Positions 18,075 to 27,233 of a stretch of DNA of 64,000 nt are shown one piece after another. A program made the position numbers and the translations under genes. This DNA is from Simkaniaceae bacterium (lineage in GTDB: Bacteria > Chlamydiota > Chlamydiia > Chlamydiales > Simkaniaceae). The stretch is taken from the NCBI GenBank assembly GCA_018399075.1, contig CP073763.1, positions 1,777,842 to 1,841,841 of the forward strand, read 5' to 3'. Each line of letters begins with the position of its first letter. The first letter of the stretch is position 1. The notes beneath the pieces are model-generated. The model ran no database searches and had not been told where the DNA came from. It saw only the letters and a program-made list of their open reading frames with translations.

Positions 18075-19139
18075 ATGATGAAAACGCAAATGATTCCCGT
18101 TATCTTAGCGGGGGGATCTGGCACTAGGCTCTGGCCTCTCTCGAAGAAAAGCTCCCCCAAACAGTTTTTAAAACTCATAGGTAATCACTCCCTTTTTCAA
18201 GAAGCACTGCTTAGAGTGAAAGAGATTCCATCTGTTAAAGAAATTCTCGTCGTGATTAATGAGTCTCACTACTTTATCTGCCAAGATCAGATTAAGGAGG
18301 TGGAAGCCGAGAATGTCAAAATGATCCTTGAGCCCTGTAGTAGAAATACAGCTCCTGCGATTGCTCTTGCGGCCCACTCGATTCACAAGAGATTTGGAAG
18401 CCATGCCAAAATGGTTGTTCTTCCTGCCGACCACTTGATCGGTGGAGGATCAGAGTTCTCTAACGTGATCCAAACAGCAGCAGAAAGGGGAAAAGAAGAC
18501 CACCTCATGACTTTTGGGGTTGTTCCTTCATCTCCAAAGACAGGCTATGGCTATATTCAAGCAGCTACTCCACTCAATAATTTCTGTTATAAAGTGGAAA
18601 AATTCATTGAAAAACCTGATGAAAAGTTGGCAGAATCTTTTCTTGCTGCGAAAAATTACTACTGGAATAGTGGGATCTTCCTCTTTCATGCCAAGACTTA
18701 CTTAGATGAACTGAAAAAAAATTCATTCCCCATCTACCAAACAACCTTAAATGCTTTCCATGCTAGTGAAATGAAAGAGGATTTCTTACGCATTGATGAA
18801 AAAACTTTTGCAAAATGCCCGAGTGATTCGATCGACTATGCTGTCATGGAAAAAACCGATAAGGCTGCGGTTATTCCCTTTAACCTCCCTTGGAATGACT
18901 TGGGATGCTGGGCCTCTGTTGCCGATGCTGGAGAGTCAGATGATAAGAATAATGTGATCCGAGGAAATGTGATCCTAAAAGATTGCGAAGGGTGTTTGCT
19001 TACCTCTGAAAGTGGGCAACTTGTAGCAACGATTGGAGTGAAAGATCTCATTGTCGTCTGCACACCCGAAGCGATTCTCGTCGCCGATAAAGCCCATGCT
19101 CAAGAAGTCAAAGCTATCGTAAAAAGCTTAAATTCTTAA
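18075..19139 (+). CDS. manC: mannose-1-phosphate guanylyltransferase-like nucleotidyltransferase
   Basis: 354 residues. The N-terminal pyrophosphorylase signature IPVILAGGSGTRLWPLS is complete, followed by SPKQFLKLIG, EPCSRNTAPAIALAA, VLPADHLI and FIEKPDEKLAESF, then WNSGIFLF and SIDYAVMEKT. This pattern is that of the GDP-mannose pyrophosphorylase (ManC/RfbM) family, without the C-terminal isomerase domain of the bifunctional type, matching the short class of about 350 residues. It makes GDP-mannose from mannose-1-phosphate and GTP in the cytosol. No other sugar-nucleotide gene is nearby, so the use of the product cannot be read here. Confidence 0.85.
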   Translation: MMKTQMIPVILAGGSGTRLWPLSKKSSPKQFLKLIGNHSLFQEALLRVKEIPSVKEILVVINESHYFICQDQIKEVEAENVKMILEPCSRNTAPAIALAAHSIHKRFGSHAKMVVLPADHLIGGGSEFSNVIQTAAERGKEDHLMTFGVVPSSPKTGYGYIQAATPLNNFCYKVEKFIEKPDEKLAESFLAAKNYYWNSGIFLFHAKTYLDELKKNSFPIYQTTLNAFHASEMKEDFLRIDEKTFAKCPSDSIDYAVMEKTDKAAVIPFNLPWNDLGCWASVADAGESDDKNNVIRGNVILKDCEGCLLTSESGQLVATIGVKDLIVVCTPEAILVADKAHAQEVKAIVKSLNS

Positions 19140-19148
19140 GCTTTTATT
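19122..19148 (+). terminator. AT-rich intrinsic terminator
   Basis: AAAAGCTTAA (19122-19131), ATTC loop, TTAAGCTTTT (19136-19145), then ATT. The stem covers the stop codon of the pyrophosphorylase gene. The low GC content makes it a weak terminator. Confidence 0.45.
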
Positions 19149-19158
19149 GGAATCATTC

Positions 19159-19187
19159 ACCACAGATTTCTCTGCGGCCTCTGTGGT
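19159..19187. terminator. inverted repeat between converging genes
   Basis: ACCACAGA (19159-19166) pairs with TCTGTGGT (19180-19187) around 13 bases. It lies between the stops of manC and rseP. There is no long T run on either side, so it may be a 3'-end stabilising hairpin or a dispersed palindrome rather than a true terminator. Confidence 0.4.
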
Positions 19188-21113
19188 TTAGAAGAATCGT
19201 CCAAAAATGCGCGTGATATCATTAAAGGTCAGGTAAATAAAGAGGAAGATCAGGAGAGCAACAAAGGGGATCACGAGCCGTTGCATGGTCTTTGCCTTAA
19301 GAGGTTTTCCGCGGAGTTTTTCAAAGATAGAGAAGCAAATATGTCCCCCATCCAAAACTGGAATCGGAAGAAGATTTAAAATCCCTAGATTTAAACTAAT
19401 GGCTCCCAGCCAGAAGAGGGCTTCTTTAATTCCTATTCCCCAACTTTGATGCATCACTTGCATGATAAAGAGCGGTCCCCCAAATTGCTTGGGAGAAAGA
19501 GACCCTGTGAAGAGGGCGGTCAGGTTCCGGGTGATTTCACTGAAGACATTTCCAAAAAGAGTCAGAGGACTGGGATTGTAGTTAACAGTGCGATCAGTCA
19601 GTGCCACACCAAGCATCAACCGGTTTGAGTAAGTATCAAGATAACTTAGAGCTTGCTCTCTTTCTTCGGGATCAGAAATTTTTTCAGCTTCTGCAAGCTC
19701 TTTTTCCATTTTCTTATCAAACTCTGTCCGCTGCTTTTCAGACATCGGAAAATCTTTTAAACGAATAGGGGTTACTGGACTTAACAGATGAAAGGCTCCA
19801 CTTTCTTGAATAGAATTTTCCTTTCCAATCGTTGATGCAATAGGAAGGAGGTTATCCCAATCGGTTCCTGTTAAAAATACTTGATCCTCATCCTGCCAAG
19901 AAATTTTCTCCATCTCTCCCCCACGCTTTACAATGATTTGGAAATGGGGTGTTTGGAGCTCTTTCAAGAAAGCAACAGAATTAGAAACAGGAACTCCATC
20001 CACAGCAAGGATACGATCCCCAGGATGTAGCATTATGTCAAGAGGAGAGGTTTTAGCTGCAGAAGAAGCGCGAGCTACTTTTGATTCATCATTGATATAA
20101 TAGAGCCCTTTTTCAACACGGAGATCATAGGATAGGTTATAGGGAATAAAATCATAGGATTCCTCTTTTTCATAAAACCCTGCTGCATATTTCCAATCAT
20201 CGATCTCTTCTATTTCATCATGAGAAAGACGGAGGTCATTGAGAGGGATACGAGGTACTTTCCCAAGAAAGGTCTTTCCTTCTCTTTCAATCGTTAAGAG
20301 GGCTTTGTCGCTATTAAGGATTTGCATGAGCTGTTCATTAGAAAAAAGAATCTCTCCATTCACCCATATAATCCGATCATGAGGCTCAATCCCACTTTTT
20401 TCAAGGGGCAAGTTGTCATACATCGAAGAGTGGTAGATAAGATAACTCGCAGGGGCTAAAATCCCCACAGTCTTCATCCCTTTTGGGGTTAAGGGACTTT
20501 CATAAGGGGTAACGGTGTAATCATAAGGGGTTTTTTCCTGAGTAAAGTAATCAATTTTTACCCCTTCTAAGTTTGCAGGATGACCATTGGCTAAGGCTGC
20601 ATAGATCAGGTCTTGATACCCTTCAAAAGGTTTTTCATTATATTCGGATAACACATCTCCAGGACGAACCCCATTTTGATAGAGCTCTGAATGAGGATCG
20701 ATATATCCTATCACTTGAGTAAACTGTGAAAAGGGCTTATCTCTCCCTCCAAGAGCCCAAATGGCAGAAAAGGCAACAAGAGCAAAGACAAGATTCACAA
20801 TAGGACCTGCAAGAGCTACTTTAATGCGAGCCCAAGGTTTTTTAGAATAATAACCATCGGGCACTTCATAAGGCTCAAGGTCACCTTCTTTTTCCATTCC
20901 AGCAATACGGACATAGCCACCAAAGAAGATCGGGCAGACCTGCCACTTTACCCCATTGCGCATCCAGCTAAAGAGAGGTTTTCCAAAACCAATACTAAAG
21001 ACCTCCACTTTCATTCCATTACGGCGCGCTAAAATATAGTGCCCTAACTCATGGATAAAAACAAGAAAGTTAAGTCCGAGAATTGCGAGTCCGATGTATA
21101 TAATGCTTTGCAA
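19188..21113 (-). CDS. rseP: RIP site-2 metalloprotease RseP
   Basis: 641 residues. HELGH at 21-25 in the first transmembrane helix is the zinc site, and LNLLPIPVLDGGH at about 578-590 carries the third metal ligand Asp. Further helices follow to the C-terminus. Between them is a long periplasmic part with two PDZ-like domains (around DPHSELYQNGVRPGD and MLHPGDRILAVDG), longer than in E. coli RseP (about 450), as is usual in Chlamydiae. It cleaves transmembrane substrates inside the inner membrane, such as anti-sigma factors or leftover signal peptides. It is the last gene of the mrp-ytg-dxr-rseP operon, eight bases after dxr. Confidence 0.93.
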   Translation of the reverse strand: MQSIIYIGLAILGLNFLVFIHELGHYILARRNGMKVEVFSIGFGKPLFSWMRNGVKWQVCPIFFGGYVRIAGMEKEGDLEPYEVPDGYYSKKPWARIKVALAGPIVNLVFALVAFSAIWALGGRDKPFSQFTQVIGYIDPHSELYQNGVRPGDVLSEYNEKPFEGYQDLIYAALANGHPANLEGVKIDYFTQEKTPYDYTVTPYESPLTPKGMKTVGILAPASYLIYHSSMYDNLPLEKSGIEPHDRIIWVNGEILFSNEQLMQILNSDKALLTIEREGKTFLGKVPRIPLNDLRLSHDEIEEIDDWKYAAGFYEKEESYDFIPYNLSYDLRVEKGLYYINDESKVARASSAAKTSPLDIMLHPGDRILAVDGVPVSNSVAFLKELQTPHFQIIVKRGGEMEKISWQDEDQVFLTGTDWDNLLPIASTIGKENSIQESGAFHLLSPVTPIRLKDFPMSEKQRTEFDKKMEKELAEAEKISDPEEREQALSYLDTYSNRLMLGVALTDRTVNYNPSPLTLFGNVFSEITRNLTALFTGSLSPKQFGGPLFIMQVMHQSWGIGIKEALFWLGAISLNLGILNLLPIPVLDGGHICFSIFEKLRGKPLKAKTMQRLVIPFVALLIFLFIYLTFNDITRIFGRFF

Positions 21114-21121
21114 AGTAGCCT

Positions 21122-22252
21122 CTAAGTTATGGTTGCCATTTTTCGCGCCTCTTGATCTACCTCAAGAAGAGTCTCTAAACTCTCTTGGGGAAAAGCTTGG
21201 TGCGCTCCCATTAGGGATTCTAATTTTTTTCCTATCTCTATCCAACTAATTTTCCCTTCTAAAAACTGGTCGACTAATACTTCATTTGCCGCATTCATAA
21301 AGCAAGGGAGGGTTCCTCCACCCTTGGCTGCTTCATAGGCCAACCTTAAACAAGGGAATTTTTCTAAGTCAGGGCTAAAAAACTCTAGTTTAGAATACTT
21401 CTCGAAATCGAAACAAGGAACAATTCCTTTTTTTCGCTCTGGATAGGTGAGAGCATATTGGATAGGGATCTTCATATCATGTTCTCCCATTTGAGAAAGA
21501 AGGGATCCATCGATAAATTCAACGAAGCTATGAATAACACTTTGTGGATGAATAACAACATCAATTTTCTCTATGGCTGTATCAAAGAGAAACTTGGCCT
21601 CAATCACCTCTAGTCCCTTATTCATAAGGGTTGAAGAGTCAATGGTCACTTTTTTCCCCATTTTCCAAGTCGGGTGCTTGAGAGCAGAGCTGGGCGTAAT
21701 TGTTTCAAACTCTTCCTTAGAATGAGTCCGAAAAGGTCCTCCAGAGGCGGTTAAAATAATCCGTCTCACTCCTGAGAGACTCTCCCCCTGTAAACATTGG
21801 AAAATTGCACTATGTTCACTATCAATGGGGAGGATATCAACACTCTGTTTTCTTGCCGCGCTCATAATAAGTTCCCCTGCAGCGATGAGGGCTTCCTTGT
21901 TAGCCAGTCCAATCGTTTTACCTGCCTCAATAGCCTTAAGTGTTGGGAGGATTCCCCTTGCCCCAACGATTGAAGAGACAACTAAATCAACTTCGGGAAC
22001 TGTTGCGACCTCTATCAATCCTTCCATTCCAGCTAAAACAACCGTTTCGGGTAGACGTTTTTGGAGCTCAAGAGCCTTTGATTTATCAAAAACGGCAACA
22101 CATTTTGGGCGCCACTTTAAGGCCTGTTGCTCAAGAAGGTCTATGTTTGAGTGGGCAGAAAGGGCAGAAACTTCAAATCCTAAATGCTCAGCCACTTCTA
22201 AAGTGTTTTTTCCAATCGATCCAGTACTACCTAAAATAGAAATCTTTTTCAT
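21122..22252 (-). CDS. dxr: 1-deoxy-D-xylulose 5-phosphate reductoisomerase
   Basis: 376 residues from ATG 22252, which overlaps the ytgD stop in an ATGA; a longer frame to 22294 would run deep into ytgD. The N-terminal NADPH site is KKISILGSTGSIGKNTL. The metal and substrate loop is seen in LPIDSEHSAIFQ and LTASGGPF, then KMGKKVTIDSSTLMNKGLEVIEA, and the helical C-terminal domain follows. It converts DXP to MEP, the second step of non-mevalonate isoprenoid synthesis, in the cytosol. The position between ytgD and rseP is the chlamydial order. Confidence 0.96.
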   Translation of the reverse strand: MKKISILGSTGSIGKNTLEVAEHLGFEVSALSAHSNIDLLEQQALKWRPKCVAVFDKSKALELQKRLPETVVLAGMEGLIEVATVPEVDLVVSSIVGARGILPTLKAIEAGKTIGLANKEALIAAGELIMSAARKQSVDILPIDSEHSAIFQCLQGESLSGVRRIILTASGGPFRTHSKEEFETITPSSALKHPTWKMGKKVTIDSSTLMNKGLEVIEAKFLFDTAIEKIDVVIHPQSVIHSFVEFIDGSLLSQMGEHDMKIPIQYALTYPERKKGIVPCFDFEKYSKLEFFSPDLEKFPCLRLAYEAAKGGGTLPCFMNAANEVLVDQFLEGKISWIEIGKKLESLMGAHQAFPQESLETLLEVDQEARKMATIT

Positions 22253-23190
22253 CGTACTTTCCTTAAGCGATAGATGGCTCCACATGCAAAACAAAGCCCT
22301 AAAACAGTAGCGGCAAGTCCTGATGTGGCAAGAGGTACATTATACACAGAAAGGAAATGTCTGGAAAGCGCTACAGAAATCAAGGAAGCTACGACCCCAA
22401 TTCCTCCAGCTAAAAAGAGAAGGGGTTTTAGCCGATGGGTAAAAAAGCGAGCCGTAAGGACTGGAGCCACTAAAAAGGCAAGAAAAAGGAAAACTCCTAC
22501 TGCTCGAAAAGAACCAATCGCCGTTAACGCTGTTTGAAACATAAGGAGGTAATTAAAAAAGACAATGGAAATCCCAAAATTCTTTGCAAGTTGGTTATCA
22601 AAAGCTGCCACCTCTAAGCGACGGAAAAAGAGAAAAACAATGCCGCTATTAAACAAGAAAAGATAAAAAACCTGTTTTACATTATCGGGATGGAGCGCAT
22701 CAACATTCCCCATAATCGCTTCAAGTCCTAAGTGACTATTGCGAGAGAGGGTGGTGACTAAAACAACGCCTAGAGCAAAAAAGGCGGTAAAAATAAGCCC
22801 TATACTGGCGTCTTCCTGAAGACGGAGTTTTTTATGTAAAAACTCTGTACTAAACGTTGTAAAAAGAGCTGTGATTAGCGCCCCGATGATTAAGGAAGGC
22901 GTATGGAGAGAGTAAACGCCTCCCCCCTGAGAAAAAAGATACTTCCCAATAAGAAAAGCTCCGACAATGCCCAAAAGAATGGTATGGGATAGGGAATTTG
23001 CAAGCATTGTCATCTTCTTTAAAACAAGAAACGTTCCAACAAGAGCGGATGAAAGAGCAATCAAAAGTAAAACAAGGAGTTGAACCTCATCCGAGGCAAG
23101 AGCGCTTATGTCCCCTTTAAAAAATAAGAAGAGACGATGAAAGAGAACACCAAAAAAACTGAAAAAAGATTGACCAGCATAAGGGTTCAT
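22249..23190 (-). CDS. ytgD: metal ABC transporter permease YtgD
   Basis: 313 residues with about eight to nine hydrophobic helices. It belongs to the ABC-3 family (ZnuB/MntB/SitD): FLVLKKMTMLANSLSHTILLG near 55-75, and FRAVGVFLFLAFLVAPVLTARFF near 230-250. It is the second membrane subunit beside YtgC and should import iron, manganese or zinc across the inner membrane. It shares one base with ytgC upstream and overlaps dxr by four bases downstream, so translation is coupled. Confidence 0.92.
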   Translation of the reverse strand: MNPYAGQSFFSFFGVLFHRLFLFFKGDISALASDEVQLLVLLLIALSSALVGTFLVLKKMTMLANSLSHTILLGIVGAFLIGKYLFSQGGGVYSLHTPSLIIGALITALFTTFSTEFLHKKLRLQEDASIGLIFTAFFALGVVLVTTLSRNSHLGLEAIMGNVDALHPDNVKQVFYLFLFNSGIVFLFFRRLEVAAFDNQLAKNFGISIVFFNYLLMFQTALTAIGSFRAVGVFLFLAFLVAPVLTARFFTHRLKPLLFLAGGIGVVASLISVALSRHFLSVYNVPLATSGLAATVLGLCFACGAIYRLRKVR

Positions 23191-24497
23191 CAGATCTCTC
23201 CTTGAGGAATGGGTTTTTGATGAGGATCCTCTTTAGGATGATTAAGCAACTCACTTAATCGGGCTTCAAGACTTGGAGTCAAAATATGTTCGATCTCTTC
23301 AGCGCTATGGTGAACCCTCTCTTCGTCTACTTTTAAACAAGAAACCAAGTAAAGTTCCCATAGGCGATGTAATCGAACAAGACGCTCTGCCCGTTTAATC
23401 CCATCAGAAGTAAGGAGAACCTTCCCCTTTGAGACGCTATCGATCCATCCCTCCCTTTTAAGGGAAAAAAGGACCTTTTTAAACCGAAGAGAGTTCATTG
23501 GATTCCACTTTAAAACTTCCGCATGTGAAAGAGGGGTTTCTTTTCCCCCTTTCCATAAGGTTTTCAAAATATTCTCAGATTGACACCGACGGCGGAAACG
23601 GGAAATACGAAGGAGACGAGAAACCACTCCTTTATGGGGAGCAAAGATCAAGGAGAGAATTGTAAGCGATGCAGCAAATAGGAGAATCATCGGCCCTGTT
23701 GGGTAGGTTAATCCCTGCTGTGAGAGTTTTACAGATAAATAATTCCCACCAAAACCACTAATTAAACCGAAGATTCCCGATAAGACTAGTAGATGAGAAA
23801 GACGATCTGTGAAAGAGCGGGCAGCAGCAGCCGGAGCAATCAACATCCCTGCCATTAAGACAACACCTACACTTCTAATCCCCACAATAATTGATAAAAT
23901 AAGGAGGAAAAATACCCCTCTAAAAATTCGGTGAAGATTTAACCCAAGACTTTTTCCAAAGATCCCATCAAAAAAGGCTAGCTCTATTTCACGAAAACGG
24001 TAGAGAATAAAGGCAATTGTTAGAAGAGATAGGGCCCCATAAATATAAATATGTACATCAGTCATTGTCGCTGCTTGTCCATAAATAAAGACCTGGGATT
24101 GCTGATACCATAGGGGATGGGTAAATTGAATCCGACTGGCAAAAACTACTCCTAATCCCAATGAAACAGAAAGGACAAGGCAAAGAGCTGCATCAAAGTG
24201 GACGTGAAAGCGGTTTCTTAACTTTTCAATAACCTGCAGTCCTAGATAAGCAAAGATGAATGCCCCTCCAAGAACAATAAAAATCGATGAAAGAGAATTA
24301 GGATCTAAAAATAGAGAACCTATAAGGGCACTGATCACTACTCCAGGATAGGTTGCATGAGAAAGAGTTTCTCCCAAAAGACTCCGCCGCTTAACAAACA
24401 TCAGCGCTCCCATAATGGCTGCTGATAGACACATCAACATTGACCCAACAAATGGAGCCCGATAGAGAGGGTCTAGGAAAAAATCGAAAAACATCAT
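23190..24497 (-). CDS. ytgC: metal ABC permease fused to DtxR-like repressor (YtgC-YtgR)
   Basis: 435 residues. Residues 1-290 are an ABC-3 permease with about nine helices (LMFVKRRSLLGETLSHATYPG; IRSVGVVLMAGMLIAPAAAAR). After a basic stretch (RISRFRRRC, about 297-305), residues 310-435 are a DtxR/MntR-like winged helix and dimer domain: LSHAEVLKWNPMNSLRFKKV, LKREGWIDSV and the metal-site helix around RLHRLWELYLVSCL and HHSAEEIEHIL. In C. trachomatis the same fusion is cut to release the iron-dependent repressor YtgR, and the basic linker is a plausible cleavage region here. Overlaps ytgB by four bases (ATGA). Confidence 0.93.
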   Translation of the reverse strand: MMFFDFFLDPLYRAPFVGSMLMCLSAAIMGALMFVKRRSLLGETLSHATYPGVVISALIGSLFLDPNSLSSIFIVLGGAFIFAYLGLQVIEKLRNRFHVHFDAALCLVLSVSLGLGVVFASRIQFTHPLWYQQSQVFIYGQAATMTDVHIYIYGALSLLTIAFILYRFREIELAFFDGIFGKSLGLNLHRIFRGVFFLLILSIIVGIRSVGVVLMAGMLIAPAAAARSFTDRLSHLLVLSGIFGLISGFGGNYLSVKLSQQGLTYPTGPMILLFAASLTILSLIFAPHKGVVSRLLRISRFRRRCQSENILKTLWKGGKETPLSHAEVLKWNPMNSLRFKKVLFSLKREGWIDSVSKGKVLLTSDGIKRAERLVRLHRLWELYLVSCLKVDEERVHHSAEEIEHILTPSLEARLSELLNHPKEDPHQKPIPQGEI

Positions 24498-25264
24498 GTT
24501 GGAAGCCCCGCTTTCTCAGCCGTAGATAGACGAGTCGCCTCACCAAAAAGTTCCCCTTTTTGCCCATATGCGCGAGCTAAGTTGTCGGTCGATAGCGAAT
24601 CCTCAGTCTTTCCGCAGGAGACAAGCGAGGTATTAATAAGAAGAGCCTGGTCGAAATAATCGTGGGCTGTTTTTAAGTCATGGTGGACAACCAATATCGT
24701 TTTTCCCTTATCTCTAAGATCTTTTAGTGTCCGAATAATAATCTCTTCTGTCGCCTTATCAACAGCAGCAAAAGGTTCATCTAGAAGGAGGATATCTGCC
24801 TCCTGCAAAAGGGCACGTGCAATAAATAAACGTTGCTGTTGCCCTCCTGAAAGAGCGCTAATTTGCCTTTCAGCAAGAGAGCCCATTTCGAGACGGTCTA
24901 AGATTTTTTTAGCAGCCTCTTTATCGGCTTTTTTGTACCACTTCAGCCCTTTGAGCTTTGGGTACCTTCCCATTAAGACAACATCAAAAACTGTGATAGG
25001 AAAGTCCCAATCAATGGCTCCCTTTTGAGGAACATAAGCAATTTGATCCTTCATCTTTGAAAACGGCTTTCCAAAAAAATGGACACTTCCCGAAAGCGGA
25101 TTGACCAGCCCTAATAGAGCTTTTAGCAGGGTGCTCTTCCCTGCTCCATTGGGGCCAATAATTCCGACAAGACTTCCTTTGGGGATTGAAACATTGATAT
25201 CCCAAAGAGCAGAGGTCTTCTCGTAGTTTACAGTCAACTGATGAATATCGATTGCATGCTTCAT
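24494..25264 (-). CDS. ytgB: metal ABC transporter ATP-binding protein YtgB
   Basis: 256 residues. Walker A GIIGPNGAGKST at about 34-45, the ABC signature LSGGQQQR near 140, Walker B ILLLDEPFAAVD and the switch His in VVHHD. This is the cytosolic ATPase of the YtgABCD importer. Two bases separate it from ytgA upstream. Confidence 0.95.
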   Translation of the reverse strand: MKHAIDIHQLTVNYEKTSALWDINVSIPKGSLVGIIGPNGAGKSTLLKALLGLVNPLSGSVHFFGKPFSKMKDQIAYVPQKGAIDWDFPITVFDVVLMGRYPKLKGLKWYKKADKEAAKKILDRLEMGSLAERQISALSGGQQQRLFIARALLQEADILLLDEPFAAVDKATEEIIIRTLKDLRDKGKTILVVHHDLKTAHDYFDQALLINTSLVSCGKTEDSLSTDNLARAYGQKGELFGEATRLSTAEKAGLPT

Positions 25265-25266
25265 AT

Positions 25267-26220
25267 TTATTCTTTTGGTAATTGGTCAGCAAGGGTATGA
25301 ACATTATGTTCAATCATATCGAGATAGGTATCGGCACCTGTCCCTTTTGTCCCCATTGTATCTCCATATAGAGGAGTCGTTGCTATTCTAACATGGAGCC
25401 CCTTTTCGCGACAGATGGCAACAATTTTTTTCAAAGCATCTCGGTTGATGTTTGTCTCAGGGAAAACAACATGAATTTGATTTTCACATAGGAACTCGCT
25501 CACTTCTTGAATATCAAGAACGCTCATCTGTCCATCTGGAGCTAATCCCTCTGGAGCCATAAAGCGCTTCTCCCAATCCTCTTCCTTTGAATCTGCCAAG
25601 TATTTCCTTGCAAAGTAGTAAAAGGCATCATGACTCGAAACTAAATACCTTTTTTCTGAAGGGATTTTTTGAATCTTTTGCAGGAGAATCTTGTCCTTAT
25701 CAAGCATTTTAATTTTAAGGCAATCTCCCCGCTCTTTATAAAGAGCGGCATGGGTAGGGTCTTTTTCTGAAAGAGCTGTAACGATCGGACTAATAACGCG
25801 AGAAAAAAGTTCAATATCCATCCAAAAATGGGGATCGAGCTGATCATCAATAATGAGAAAAGCCTTTTTGTCCTCTGCAATTAAAAGGTCTCCAAGACCA
25901 ATGGCATTCGAATGTTTTTCTAAATGTTCATGAAGACTTGCTCCATGTTCAAGCCCCAACCCATTATAAAAAATTAGATCAGCTTGAAGGAATTTCTCAT
26001 CATCTCCTTTAACAAGTTCATAACTATGGGGATCTAAGTTCCCCACAATTAAACTGGTATGGTCGATCTCATCCCCACCAATTTCAGCCACTAAATCATC
26101 GATCATTGCCGTTGTTGATAAGACCTTTACCTTTCCATTTGAAGTCATGTAAGAACTTTGTGATGATTTTCCGCATGCCACCAAAAAACAGGTAATACTA
26201 ATAATCAGTATCCACTTCAT
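25267..26220 (-). CDS. ytgA: metal-binding lipoprotein YtgA (ZnuA/TroA-like)
   Basis: 317 residues from ATG 26220, which overlaps the upstream stop in ATGA; the longer frame to 26268 would bury the signal peptide. Lipobox LVAC gives a lipidated Cys16. The cluster A-I metal-binding fold is seen with histidines in NLDPHSYEL and LDPHFWMDIE, the YLVSSHDAFYYFARKY segment and FPETNINRDAL. It captures iron, manganese or zinc in the periplasm and passes it to YtgC/YtgD. There is no long His-rich loop, which argues somewhat against a dedicated zinc ZnuA. Confidence 0.93.
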   Translation of the reverse strand: MKWILIISITCFLVACGKSSQSSYMTSNGKVKVLSTTAMIDDLVAEIGGDEIDHTSLIVGNLDPHSYELVKGDDEKFLQADLIFYNGLGLEHGASLHEHLEKHSNAIGLGDLLIAEDKKAFLIIDDQLDPHFWMDIELFSRVISPIVTALSEKDPTHAALYKERGDCLKIKMLDKDKILLQKIQKIPSEKRYLVSSHDAFYYFARKYLADSKEEDWEKRFMAPEGLAPDGQMSVLDIQEVSEFLCENQIHVVFPETNINRDALKKIVAICREKGLHVRIATTPLYGDTMGTKGTGADTYLDMIEHNVHTLADQLPKE

Positions 26221-27233
26221 CGATCTAATTTTCTTAAGGTTGAAAATGGGTAAATTCCTTTCGAGCACCCCTTGGAAAAGACGAATTGCATCCCATAGCT
26301 TCCTACAGGAATCATTTCTAGCCCTTCGACATCAAGTGCTGGGTTCTTATTTTTTATTGCACACTCTATGCAAGGACACTTCCCTTGCACATCGCTAAAA
26401 CGGTAAAAACTTTTCTTGCCATCTAGCCATTCAATAGAGAAATGATACCGATCTACCCCCTTTATTTTACACCCCTTTTCTTCTTTAAGGGCATTTATCA
26501 CGGAGACCCCCAATTTCTTGAAAAGAAGATCAGATTTTTTTTTAATTGTAGGTTGATTGAGCCCTTTATCGATCGGAATTTCATCTAAAAGGGGGATTTC
26601 AAACTCATTAGCGAGCAACTGACCTCCTCCTTTTCCAAATAAATAGTGACGTTCCTGACTTTCAGGTAGAGAAAAATAACTCATATTCTCAATGACTCCT
26701 AAAAGAGGCACCCCCATTTGGAGACACATTTCCACTGACTTTCTCACATCTAGGAGAGATAGCTCCTCTGGAGTCGTCACAATCAGAGCTCCATTAAAAA
26801 TAAGCTTTTGCATAAGGGTAATTTGAATATCACCCGTTCCCGGTGGAAAATCTATGAGAAGGAAATCGAGGGCGCCCCACTCAACTTCCTCAATAAATTG
26901 ATTAATGAGCTGATTTGCAATCGGTGCCCGGACCCCTGAAGGGGCCTTCCTCTTAGGAAAATAGGCCGCTGATATAAGAGAGATCCCCTTACAGCGGGCT
27001 GGAGCCACCTTATTACCGATTGTCTTTGGAGGCTGGTCTTCAGGGAGAAGGTGTCGAATAGAAGGCCCATAGATATCGGCGTCAAGAACCCCTACCTTGT
27101 ACCCCTCTTTAGTAAGGGCTAAGGCAAGTTCAGCCGTAATTGTCGACTTTCCTACCCCCCCCTTTCCGGCTAAAATTCCAATAATATTAGGCGAAGATTT
27201 CAATTTTTTTTTATTTAAACTAGTATCGTCCAC
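26217..27233 (-). CDS. Mrp/ApbC P-loop ATPase fused to a DUF971 domain
   Basis: 338 residues. Residues 15-245 are a Mrp/NBP35-type ATPase with the deviant Walker A GILAGKGGVGKST, VLDADIYGPS, FLLIDFPPGTGD and the EELSLLDVRKS loop; these proteins carry and insert Fe-S clusters. The C-terminal 90 residues (HFSIEWLDGKKSFYRFSDVQGKCPCIEC onward) are a DUF971-like domain, often found in Fe-S and carnitine-pathway proteins, with Cys residues near GKCPCIEC. The two-cysteine motif usual near the end of the Mrp core is not evident, so DUF971 cysteines might stand in. As first gene of the metal-uptake operon, it links iron supply to cluster assembly. Confidence 0.88.
   Translation of the reverse strand: MDDTSLNKKKLKSSPNIIGILAGKGGVGKSTITAELALALTKEGYKVGVLDADIYGPSIRHLLPEDQPPKTIGNKVAPARCKGISLISAAYFPKRKAPSGVRAPIANQLINQFIEEVEWGALDFLLIDFPPGTGDIQITLMQKLIFNGALIVTTPEELSLLDVRKSVEMCLQMGVPLLGVIENMSYFSLPESQERHYLFGKGGGQLLANEFEIPLLDEIPIDKGLNQPTIKKKSDLLFKKLGVSVINALKEEKGCKIKGVDRYHFSIEWLDGKKSFYRFSDVQGKCPCIECAIKNKNPALDVEGLEMIPVGSYGMQFVFSKGCSKGIYPFSTLRKLDR

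Noticed and set aside
21825-22310. 161-residue plus-strand ORF opposite dxr
   Set aside because: Low-complexity Ser/Ala/Ile content typical of an antisense shadow.
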